Positions 7,191 to 13,526 of a stretch of DNA of 18,458 bases are shown here, piece after piece. This stretch comes from Bacteroidales bacterium (lineage in GTDB: Bacteria > Bacteroidota > Bacteroidia > Bacteroidales > P3), in assembly GCA_017647065.1 (NCBI GenBank), contig JAGCLI010000101.1, positions 1 to 18,458 of the forward strand, in the 5' to 3' direction. Position 1 is the stretch's first letter. Each line of letters begins with the position of its first letter. The position numbers and the translations under genes are program-made. Below the pieces are notes generated by a model that saw only the letters and a program-made list of their open reading frames with translations, did not search any database and was not told where the DNA came from.

Positions 7191-8093
7191 ATGAAAAAAA
7201 TAATTTGCATAATAGTCCTTTTAAGCTTAGGTTTGTCATCATGCGACGAATTTAAAAATGGACAAGAAATACCTTCCTATATTTATGTTGAAGGATTTAA
7301 CCTTGAAGAAAACCCAGATTTTACTTTTTCTCAATCAAGCGATTTATTAACACAAGACATTAGAGATGTATGGGTTTATGTTGACAACGAAATTTTAGGA
7401 GCTTTTCCTCTACCTTGCTCAATTCCAATATTGAAAGAAGGAAAACACAAAATAGATTTAAGACCCGGAATAATATATAATGGTATGAACAATATGAGAG
7501 AAGCATATTCTTTCTACACAACCTACGTTGAATCTATTGACTTAGTACCAGGGAAAGAAATTGTCTTGGATAAGAAAAACATAATGTACGATTCCGAAAA
7601 AAGTGTTATACCTTTCAAAGAAAATTTCGAGAGTTATTTCGTTAATTTCAAACAAGCAGACGTCATAGCAGAAGAGCCTAAAACTATGACAGTAATAAGA
7701 AACGACAGTGTTGAGTATGGTAGCAATTGTGGTGCGATATACTTTGAAGAAGGAGGAAATAACAAATACATTTCTGTGGATTCCATCTTTTGCAATAACC
7801 ATCTTGGACTTGTTTTAGAGATTGATTATCACACAAACATATCTTTTGAAGTTGGTGTCTATGGAAAAAGCAGTTCTGCCTCAGCAAATCAATACATAAG
7901 TGCCGTAAGACTTACACCAAACAAAAATAATTCATGGCAAAAAGCATACATTATTCTAACAAAAGCTTGGGATATTTTAGGATATCCTTCAACTTTCCAC
8001 ATTTATTTAGAAGCTTTCAATCCAAATAATACGAAAAATTCATTTGTTCACGTTGATAACATAAAAGTTTTGCATTTTCCTAACAAAAAATAA
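7191..8093 (+). CDS. Predicted lipoprotein with C-terminal beta-sandwich-like region
   Basis: A 300-residue protein with a lipoprotein signal: MKK start, hydrophobic 4-15, lipobox LSSC with Cys18, followed by D-E-F-K. The N-terminal half has a PEGA-like pattern, DVWVYVDNEILGAFPLPCSIPIL then GKHKIDLRPG (about 62-95). The C-terminal half (about 145-298) alternates beta strands and ends FVHVDNIKVLHF, as in jelly-roll carbohydrate-binding-like domains. I recall uncharacterised Bacteroidota lipoproteins of the same layout. No catalytic residues are apparent. The sugar-transferase gene starts 20 bp downstream, so the two probably share the divergent promoter at 7160. A role linked to surface glycan is an inference from this neighbour only. 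Confidence 0.8.
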   Translation: MKKIICIIVLLSLGLSSCDEFKNGQEIPSYIYVEGFNLEENPDFTFSQSSDLLTQDIRDVWVYVDNEILGAFPLPCSIPILKEGKHKIDLRPGIIYNGMNNMREAYSFYTTYVESIDLVPGKEIVLDKKNIMYDSEKSVIPFKENFESYFVNFKQADVIAEEPKTMTVIRNDSVEYGSNCGAIYFEEGGNNKYISVDSIFCNNHLGLVLEIDYHTNISFEVGVYGKSSSASANQYISAVRLTPNKNNSWQKAYIILTKAWDILGYPSTFHIYLEAFNPNNTKNSFVHVDNIKVLHFPNKK

Positions 8094-8113
8094 AAAAAGG
8101 AACAAATAATTTT

Positions 8114-9523
8114 ATGAACAAAAAATTACAAACCATCAAATATGTAATTTTTGATGTACTTTCGTCAATGATAGCGTGGAGTTTGTTTTTCATTTTCAGA
8201 AAAACAAGCATTGAATCAGGAACTTTTGAAGACATAAACGCTGTTTTCGCCGACAACAATTTCTATTACGGTTTAGCAATCATTCCATTATTTTGGCTAA
8301 CCCTTTACTACGTGCAAGGTTACTATCAAAACATTTATAGAAAATCACGATTAAAAGATTTTTTTCAAACTTTTTTAACATGCTTTCTTGGAGTTATAGT
8401 CATCTTTTTCGCACTTTTGCTCGATGATAATGTAACAACATACAAGAATTATTACCTTTCATTTTTTATTTTATTTTCTTTGCATTTTGTTTTGACCTAT
8501 TTACCAAGACTAATCATAACAACAATAAAAGTACACAACGTTCACAATCACAAAATCTACTTTCCGACCATAATTGTAGGCGATGGAGAAAAAGCATTAA
8601 AAATATACACCGACTTACAAAATGAAGAAATAACCTCAGGCAATAAAATCATAGGATATATCAATAAAAACGGCAAGAAAAACGATTTCTTCTCCCTACA
8701 ATACTTAGGAACAACAAACCAATTGACTGAAATAATTTCACAATACAAAATAGAAGAAATAATAATTGCCTTAGAACAAGAAGAAGAAAACGAAATCTTT
8801 GACATAATCTGCTTAGCAGGACAAGATGTTGAAATAAAAATACCAGCAGACAGAAAAGATATTTTGATGGGTAACGTAAAATCAAACGCAATCTTTAACA
8901 CCCCTCTAATAACTGTAACACAAGGGCTAATGGCTCCTTGGCAACAAATTCTAAAACGCATATTTGACATTTTAATTTCCTTAATCGCTATAATAATTCT
9001 TTCACCTCTTTACCTTATTACCTCAATTATTGTTTACACAACAAGCAAAGGACCTATTTTCTACAAACAAGAACGTATAGGATACAAAGGAAAGCCATTT
9101 TATATGCACAAATTTCGCTCAATGTACACAAATGCCGAAAGCAATGGGCCAATGTTATCAAGCGGAGATAAAGATCCGAGAATTACTCCTTTCGGTCGTT
9201 TTATGCGAAAGGTGAGATTAGACGAAATACCACAGTTTTACAACGTTTTAAAAGGAACAATGAGCATTGTAGGACCACGTCCCGAACGTCAATTCTTCAT
9301 TGATCAAATCGTAAAGAAAGCTCCCGAATACAGACTCTTACATAGAATTAAGCCAGGAATAACTTCTTGGGGACAAGTCAAATATGGATATGCCGAATCG
9401 GTAGATGAAATGGTAGAAAGACTAAAATACGACCTTATTTATTTAGAAAACCCTTCTCTTTCTACCGACATAAAAATTCTATTCTACACAGCAGTAATAA
9501 TACTTCAAGGAAGAGGAAAATAA
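8114..9523 (+). CDS. Polyprenyl-phosphate hexose-1-phosphate transferase (WbaP/CpsE-type exopolysaccharide primer)
   Basis: Likely starts a surface polysaccharide by moving a sugar-1-phosphate from a nucleotide sugar to undecaprenyl phosphate at the inner membrane. The 469 residues are typical of the large family: four N-terminal membrane segments (about 9-27, 50-67, 84-103, 112-137), a Rossmann-like CoA-binding-fold region (about 150-270, starting TIIVGDGEKAL), then the bacterial sugar transferase domain (278-469). That domain has a re-entrant hydrophobic segment with P298, QERIGYKGKPFYMHKFRSM (319-337), the catalytic Asp-Glu pair in RLDEIPQF (D370/E371) and GPRPERQF (387-394). Substrate sugar cannot be read from sequence. 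It is not within a glycosyltransferase cluster here. The start ATG lies 20 bp after the lipoprotein gene, and a strong hairpin terminator follows. Confidence 0.9.
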   Translation: MNKKLQTIKYVIFDVLSSMIAWSLFFIFRKTSIESGTFEDINAVFADNNFYYGLAIIPLFWLTLYYVQGYYQNIYRKSRLKDFFQTFLTCFLGVIVIFFALLLDDNVTTYKNYYLSFFILFSLHFVLTYLPRLIITTIKVHNVHNHKIYFPTIIVGDGEKALKIYTDLQNEEITSGNKIIGYINKNGKKNDFFSLQYLGTTNQLTEIISQYKIEEIIIALEQEEENEIFDIICLAGQDVEIKIPADRKDILMGNVKSNAIFNTPLITVTQGLMAPWQQILKRIFDILISLIAIIILSPLYLITSIIVYTTSKGPIFYKQERIGYKGKPFYMHKFRSMYTNAESNGPMLSSGDKDPRITPFGRFMRKVRLDEIPQFYNVLKGTMSIVGPRPERQFFIDQIVKKAPEYRLLHRIKPGITSWGQVKYGYAESVDEMVERLKYDLIYLENPSLSTDIKILFYTAVIILQGRGK

Positions 9524-9538
9524 AACAAAGAAAGAACA

Positions 9539-9584
9539 AAATATCTCTTAGGAAGGATTTACCAAACCTAAGAGATATTTTTTT
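9539..9584 (+). terminator. Rho-independent terminator after the sugar transferase gene
   Basis: Arms 9541-9552 (ATATCTCTTAGG) and 9567-9578 (CCTAAGAGATAT) are perfectly complementary and extend by flanking A/T pairs. The loop is 14 nt, and a run of T follows from 9579 to 9584. It ends the lipoprotein/sugar-transferase unit 16 bp after its stop codon. Confidence 0.88.
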
Positions 9585-9608
9585 AGTACAATAAGCCTCA
9601 AAAAAAAG

Positions 9609-9675
9609 TCTTTGATTTTTCAAAATATTTCAAAGAAAAAATTAAAAAAATCAAAGAAAAAAATTAAAAAACAAT
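9609..9675. repeat. Low-complexity A-rich stretch with repeated tcaaagaaaaaa units
   Basis: The gap before the outer-membrane protein gene holds two near-identical units of about 20 bases starting at 9630 and 9651 (tcaaag, a run of A, att, a run of A). A short hairpin pairs TCTTTGA (9609-9615) with TCAAAGA (9630-9636). Bases 9648-9664 recur exactly at 10576-10592 on the other side of the gene. The rest of 9585-9741 is AT-rich, and I see no TAnnTTTG promoter or small gene in it. Confidence 0.5.
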
Positions 9676-9741
9676 ATAAAAACCTAACTAACGTTTATAG
9701 GTAAAAAGAAGAAAATAGTAAAATTTTAAAAATTAAATCTT

Positions 9742-10521
9742 ATGAATAGAAAACAAATTATTGTAATTGCGATTTTGATGTTTGGTTGTCTTAATGCAAT
9801 TGCACAAAAAGAGGTTGATTTTCCTCAATTAGAAAAAGTTTCTCCTTGGGGTGTAAGCCTTGAAGGTAGTGTTTATCAAAAGGGTTTTTTAACAAATATT
9901 CATAGCATAGGAGGTTATGATGATATTGTATATTGTCCAGAAAATAGTTCTGCGATTTTAGGAGGTATTGGAGTAGATTATACCTTTAATCGTGCAAATA
10001 AATTATCTTATGTTTTGTCGGCAGGATTGGATTTAAAGCCTGTGTTATACATAAATGAATCTGAAAAAGGTTTAGAGGTAACTCGTATGATCGAATCTTC
10101 ACTTTTCAAAGAAATACGCTATAGTCCGTTTATTTCTTTTGCTGTTCAATACAGAAACACTATTGCTAACAACGAAAATTGGTTCTATAATTTAAAAGGA
10201 GGAATGAGATTTTCTTGCTATGACGGATCAGTAGGTGCTGGTCGTTCACATGTAGATCCTTTTACACGAGATACTATGTCCTTTTCTGTAGATGGCGATG
10301 GCAATAAGTTTAATCTTTTCCCAAATCTTATGTTCTCGGTTGGTACCTCTTATAATACTTCTATCGGAATGTTTGGTTTGAACCTTATTGCAAACATATC
10401 TATTCCTTATCTAAACGAAAGTGTATTTTGGTTTAAGTTCAATGATTCTGAATTTTATGGAAATTATTATTTAACAGGAAATTATTTAGGATTGTCCTTG
10501 ACCTATTCGCCTAAAAGATAG
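9742..10521 (+). CDS. Predicted outer-membrane beta-barrel protein, small
   Basis: A 259-residue exported protein. The signal peptide covers about 1-21, with cleavage expected after AIA before Gln22. The mature part alternates hydrophobic and polar residues in strand-length blocks separated by Asn/Asp/Gly-rich turns, for example WGVSLEGSVY, ILGGIGVDYTF, FISFAVQYR and a final NYLGLSLTYSPK strand. This is typical of an 8- to 10-stranded barrel or porin-like family; no named family is recognised. It follows a terminator and precedes another, so it is its own transcription unit. No clear TAnnTTTG box is visible upstream. Ile codons favour ATT over ATA and Arg often uses CGT, unlike the two preceding plus-strand genes. 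This could mean high expression or a separate origin. Confidence 0.7.
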   Translation: MNRKQIIVIAILMFGCLNAIAQKEVDFPQLEKVSPWGVSLEGSVYQKGFLTNIHSIGGYDDIVYCPENSSAILGGIGVDYTFNRANKLSYVLSAGLDLKPVLYINESEKGLEVTRMIESSLFKEIRYSPFISFAVQYRNTIANNENWFYNLKGGMRFSCYDGSVGAGRSHVDPFTRDTMSFSVDGDGNKFNLFPNLMFSVGTSYNTSIGMFGLNLIANISIPYLNESVFWFKFNDSEFYGNYYLTGNYLGLSLTYSPKR

Positions 10522-10528
10522 AAACAAA

Positions 10529-10575
10529 AAAATAACTCTTTGATTTAAGAAATTATTTCAAAGAGTTATTTTTTT
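10529..10575. terminator. Bidirectional terminator between convergent genes
   Basis: Arms 10531-10543 (AATAACTCTTTGA) and 10558-10570 (TCAAAGAGTTATT) are perfect complements around a 14-nt loop. A runs lie on the left and T runs on the right, so the hairpin can end transcription from both the barrel-protein gene (plus) and the C_GCAxxG_C_C gene (minus). Confidence 0.88.
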
Positions 10576-10592
10576 AAATCAAAGAAAAAAAT
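10576..10592. repeat. 17-bp direct repeat copy flanking the barrel-protein gene
   Basis: Bases aaatcaaagaaaaaaat are identical to 9648-9664 upstream of the gene at 9742-10521, in the same orientation. Composition is simple, so the match may reflect A-rich bias rather than a mobile-element footprint. Confidence 0.4.
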
Positions 10593-10600
10593 CAAATTTT

Positions 10601-11017
10601 TTATTTAAAAAGATTCTCTCCTATTATTCTTGCGGCACAAGCGACATAATCGTTGCAAGGTTTCTTTTCTTTTGTGCTACCGGGCTCTAATCCGAGTAGT
10701 TTTTTGCAAACGATTTCTCCGTTTTCTTCTCTAAATTTTTCGCCCATTGTTTGCACCATTGCAAAATAGTCTTTATTTGTTAGATTTTGTTTTTGATATT
10801 GTAGAAGCATTCCTACGACCAATCCCATTGCAGAAACACAACCACAAACTTCTCTGTAACCTGCAAGTCCTCTTCCAAAAGGCAAGGAGATTTTTTCTGC
10901 AATATTCTTATCTATTGGCAACAAATCGCTGTACGCCATAACGACTGACTGAGCACAATTATAACCTTCGTTGTGGTATTTTCTTGCTAATTCTACTCTT
11001 TCTTCTGTATTGACCAT
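10601..11017 (-). CDS. C_GCAxxG_C_C family probable redox protein
   Basis: 138 residues, normal for this small cysteine-rich family of presumed redox proteins whose substrate is unknown. Conserved features are GYNCAQSVV (18-26, Cys21), the LPFGRGLAGYREVCGCVSAMG block (45-65; Cys58 and Cys60), the NGEIVCKKLLGL helix (99-110, Cys104) and the C-terminal pair Cys121 and Cys127 in PCNDYVACAARII. As I recall the family, the central site reads CGAxSG; here it is CGCVSA, which adds a Cys at 60. No signal peptide is seen, so it is cytoplasmic. It has its own promoter (TATATTTG with TTTG at -33) and shares the downstream terminator with the convergent barrel-protein gene. Confidence 0.88.
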   Translation of the reverse strand: MVNTEERVELARKYHNEGYNCAQSVVMAYSDLLPIDKNIAEKISLPFGRGLAGYREVCGCVSAMGLVVGMLLQYQKQNLTNKDYFAMVQTMGEKFREENGEIVCKKLLGLEPGSTKEKKPCNDYVACAARIIGENLFK

Positions 11018-11041
11018 AATTTTTAGGTTTTAATTACTTGG

Positions 11042-11071
11042 CAAATATAATAATTTTTGTAATTTCGCAAA
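11042..11071 (-). promoter_or_regulatory. Promoter for the C_GCAxxG_C_C gene
   Basis: On the minus strand a TTTG element (11071-11068) is followed after 18 bp by TATATTTG (11049-11042), matching both the -33 and -7 Bacteroidota consensus elements. The ATG of the gene is 25 bp downstream at 11017. This is the most complete promoter in the window. Confidence 0.6.
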
Positions 11072-11076
11072 AGATT

Positions 11077-11550
11077 ATGAGCAGATTCTTATATACTAAA
11101 CAATATCTTAGATATAAACTTTCAGCTAAGGACGAGTATTCTTTGCACTCGCCGTTGATGTTTGATTTTTTTACCAAAGGGTTAAAGAAATCTTGTAAAA
11201 ACAAAGATATTTCTTTTGATTCTTGTTTTGAAAGCCTTATTCCAAATAGCAAAAGAAAGAGAAAATTTCTTTTTAAGGTCTTTGAATACTTTAAATCACA
11301 GGGGTTTCAAGTGATTTATGTACCAAACGAGGATTTTACCTTAGCAAAATTGGAGGTTTTAAAGAGTTACAAAACCAATACGGCTATTGTTATTGAAAAA
11401 ATATACAAAGAAAGAGAAAAAATTACGCTTTGGAAAGAGATTAAAGCAAATAAGGATTTTAAACTTTGTTGTGATTTTTTTGATTTTGGACTTGTGCTTT
11501 TAACAGATAGGCCTTTGAAGAAACAAAACTACGTTTTACGTAAGAAATAA
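11077..11550 (+). CDS. Small protein resembling a SAM methyltransferase lacking its core
   Basis: 157 residues from the ATG at 11077; an in-frame TTG at 11038 is possible but overlaps the opposite promoter. The N-terminus, YLRYKLSAKDEYSLHSPLMFDFF (10-32), resembles the 'YLKAK..H.IHSPFVFDF' opening of a Bacteroidota class I SAM-dependent methyltransferase family (about 250-260 residues, recalled). The C-terminal part, from TAIVIEKIYKEREKITLWKEIK to FDFGLVLLTDRPL, resembles that family's end (acidic strand, helix, '..DLFFVGLVFFR'). The middle, which should hold the glycine-rich SAM motif and the D-x-N-H region, is missing: only RKFLFKVFEYFKSQGFQVIYVPNEDFTLAKLEVL bridges the two ends. The frame is intact. 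It is either a reduced pseudo-enzyme or a decaying gene. It ends 10 bp before the convergent lptC stop. Confidence 0.6.
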   Translation: MSRFLYTKQYLRYKLSAKDEYSLHSPLMFDFFTKGLKKSCKNKDISFDSCFESLIPNSKRKRKFLFKVFEYFKSQGFQVIYVPNEDFTLAKLEVLKSYKTNTAIVIEKIYKEREKITLWKEIKANKDFKLCCDFFDFGLVLLTDRPLKKQNYVLRKK

Positions 11551-11560
11551 GTTTGTTTTG

Positions 11561-12112
11561 TTATTCTTCTTTTACTTTTTGCATTCCGTAAGGATTCTTT
11601 ACTTCTACACTATCAAAGTCATCTCTTGCTCTTAGGCCTTTTGCGTAATCTATTCCACCTTCGCTGTGTCGTCTAACAGGCAAATCGGTGCGTACTATTG
11701 CAGAATCTTTTCTCCAATAAAGGTCTTGACAATAAAAGGTGTCCATATCTTTGTAGTTTATTATCATTACGCTATCTCTTAGATAGTAAAGATTGTCCGA
11801 TAGGCTTTCTGCATAAAGGGAAGAAAGGTTTGCTTTGATTGTTTTATCGGGATTGAGAAAATTAACATTCAATCCTTGTGGAAAAATCATTTTTGAGCTA
11901 TCGGTATAGGAGTAAATGTCTATTTTCTTGGCTTTTAATTCTGTTTCAACTACTCCATCTACACTGCGCAGTAGGTAGGCATCTATGATTTGTTGCGAGG
12001 GAGTGTTTTCTTGTTTTATATTGCTTTGTGTAGGCAGGTCTTCGCTACACGAAAAACAAAGGTATGAGAAAGCAAAGGCAAGGAATATTATTGCAAAACT
12101 ATGCTTTCTCAT
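11561..12112 (-). CDS. lptC: LPS export ABC transporter periplasmic protein LptC (lipoprotein form)
   Basis: LptC links the inner-membrane LptB2FG complex to the periplasmic LPS bridge. This 183-residue protein has a lipoprotein-type signal (hydrophobic 6-20, CFSC with Cys22), as in Bacteroidota LptC, rather than the single membrane anchor of E. coli. The mature domain shows the LptC strand pattern: ELKAKKIDIYSYTDSSKMIFPQGLNVNFLN (58-87), IKANLSSLYAESLSDNLYYLRDSVMIIN (92-119), and CQDLYWRKDSAIVRTDLPVRR (128-148), where DxLYWxxxxxxxxTD is typical. The start ATG at 12112 lies inside a perfect 14-bp inverted repeat, so the mRNA start can be buried in a stem. It follows the TPR gene after 22 bp and is probably the last gene of the coaX-OMP-TPR-lptC run. 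Confidence 0.82.
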   Translation of the reverse strand: MRKHSFAIIFLAFAFSYLCFSCSEDLPTQSNIKQENTPSQQIIDAYLLRSVDGVVETELKAKKIDIYSYTDSSKMIFPQGLNVNFLNPDKTIKANLSSLYAESLSDNLYYLRDSVMIINYKDMDTFYCQDLYWRKDSAIVRTDLPVRRHSEGGIDYAKGLRARDDFDSVEVKNPYGMQKVKEE

Positions 12113-12115
12113 ACC
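12061..12115 (-). promoter_or_regulatory. Inverted repeat enclosing the lptC start codon
   Basis: GGTATGAGAAAGCA (12061-12074 plus strand) and TGCTTTCTCATACC (12102-12115) are exact reverse complements with a 27-base loop. In the lptC mRNA the 5' arm is GGUAUGAGAAAGCA with the AUG inside it, and the 3' arm is codons 14-18. A small inner stem GCAA/UUGC can form within the loop. No T tract follows, so it does not look like a terminator. A translational gate is the simplest reading. Confidence 0.6.
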
Positions 12116-12134
12116 AATTATGTGTTTTGTGTTA

Positions 12135-13511
12135 TTAGTCTCTTGATCTTGCAGTTGTTCCTTTTCCTATCCAACAACCAACTGTGTATCCATCTCCTGG
12201 ATTGATTGAGTTGAAGAACATATCTGCTTTTAATGGCCATTGAGAACGTGCTGCGTTCATTACTCTTTGTGCATCTTCTGCAAGAGTTGGGTCAATATTT
12301 TTCACTTTTGCTGCTTCATCGTATGCAACCCAAGCTGCACCTCTGATTTTTCCTGCGTGTGAAGCACAAGATACTGAACTCTTCAAGTACATATTTGCTA
12401 CCATAAGCACAGCCTTTCCTTCTAAAGATTTATCGTATTCTGCAACTTTGTATGCAGCAGTACGAGCGGCTCCATATTGTCCTGCATTCATCAAAGCTGT
12501 TGCTAACAAGAACGATGCCTTTGCTTTAGATTCGTTATCTTCAAATTTGCTAATCGCTTCTTCAAAATATGGCACTGCTTCTTCGTATCTTTCTTTTTCA
12601 ACTAACATTTGCCCCATCATAAATGCTGATTTTGCATTTGGTTCTAATTTATGAAGGTTTTCTGTTGCTTGGAAGAATAACTCAGACTTTGTACATTTTT
12701 TACGATCAAGGTTTGTGGTAATTTTTCTCAATAATTCTACATCGTTAGGATTTGCTGCAAACTTTGGTTCGTAAATAGGAATAATCTTATCGCAAGAAGC
12801 AAATGGTTCAATGATTTGTTCTGTTAAAGCAAGGTAACTTTGTGCATTTTTAAGGTTTGTTTCTACTTTTTTTATTGCTTTTGCATTTCCTGATGCTTGT
12901 GCTTGCTCTAATTCTGTCTTTGAAACTTTGATTATATCTTCTAATGTTTCAGCCGCAAAATCATAAGCCTCAAACAAAATGTCCATTTGATCTGAACTTG
13001 CCTTAATTGCAGCTAAGTGTTTTACTGTTGCCTCAACGTAAAGTGGGCAATATTGTGCATCTAATTGCTTTCCTCCTTTTTCTGCTACTTCTTTAAAGTA
13101 TTTAAATATTTGTTCTGTTTCGTTTGGTCTATATTCAGATAATATTTTCGCTTTTTGGGCTATGTTATTGTATTCTTCCCCAAAGGCTTCGCTTCTTATG
13201 TCTTGTAATTTCAAATACTCATCTATGTATTTGTTTTTCATCTCTACATTAGGTGCAGTAGCAATCATTGTTTTCAATATGTTTGCTCCTCTAATGTATG
13301 TGTTTACGTGATATTGTGGACAATGAGCTACTACTTGTGTCCAAGGCTCATAAGCATCTTTATAATTTTTTTGCTTATAGAACTCTTGATATAAAGAATT
13401 GTTCATTATACAAGCAGTACTGTCCTCTGGCGTTTTACCAAACTTTTGTGCATTTACTGTTGTTGCACAAAACATCGCTGCAATCACAGCTAATAACGTT
13501 ACTTTCTTCAT
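12135..13511 (-). CDS. Exported tetratricopeptide-repeat protein
   Basis: 458 residues with a signal peptide (MKK start, hydrophobic 4-17, cleavage after NA before Gln22). The mature protein is helical. Clear TPR units lie at about 293-362 (AKSAFMMGQMLVEKERYEEAVPYFEEAISKF and KASFLLATALMNAGQYGAARTAAYKV), with weaker ones near 37-66 and 366-400. The C-terminal end, WPLKADMFFN then GYTVGCWIGKGTTARSR (425-457), matches the conserved tail of Bacteroidota TPR proteins encoded beside lptC (recalled). It is likely a periplasmic scaffold. It sits 22 bp before lptC and 15 bp after the OmpP1-like gene, a conserved neighbourhood that suggests work in outer-membrane assembly (inference). Several cysteines (positions 34, 64, 155, 240, 273, 382, 446) are present in the exported part. 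Confidence 0.85.
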   Translation of the reverse strand: MKKVTLLAVIAAMFCATTVNAQKFGKTPEDSTACIMNNSLYQEFYKQKNYKDAYEPWTQVVAHCPQYHVNTYIRGANILKTMIATAPNVEMKNKYIDEYLKLQDIRSEAFGEEYNNIAQKAKILSEYRPNETEQIFKYFKEVAEKGGKQLDAQYCPLYVEATVKHLAAIKASSDQMDILFEAYDFAAETLEDIIKVSKTELEQAQASGNAKAIKKVETNLKNAQSYLALTEQIIEPFASCDKIIPIYEPKFAANPNDVELLRKITTNLDRKKCTKSELFFQATENLHKLEPNAKSAFMMGQMLVEKERYEEAVPYFEEAISKFEDNESKAKASFLLATALMNAGQYGAARTAAYKVAEYDKSLEGKAVLMVANMYLKSSVSCASHAGKIRGAAWVAYDEAAKVKNIDPTLAEDAQRVMNAARSQWPLKADMFFNSINPGDGYTVGCWIGKGTTARSRD

Positions 13512-13526
13512 TCTTTATTTATTATT

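Noticed and set aside
11038..11076. TTG at 11038 as start of the methyltransferase-like gene
   Set aside because: It would place the first codons over the promoter of the divergent gene, and the family-like sequence begins only after the ATG at 11077.
11522..11562. Possible hairpin between the convergent methyltransferase-like gene and lptC (AACAAAAC/GTTTTGTT with an inner TACGT/ACGTA)
   Set aside because: The outer stem is only 8 A/T-dominated pairs with a large loop and no adjacent T run in either direction. It is too weak to call a terminator.
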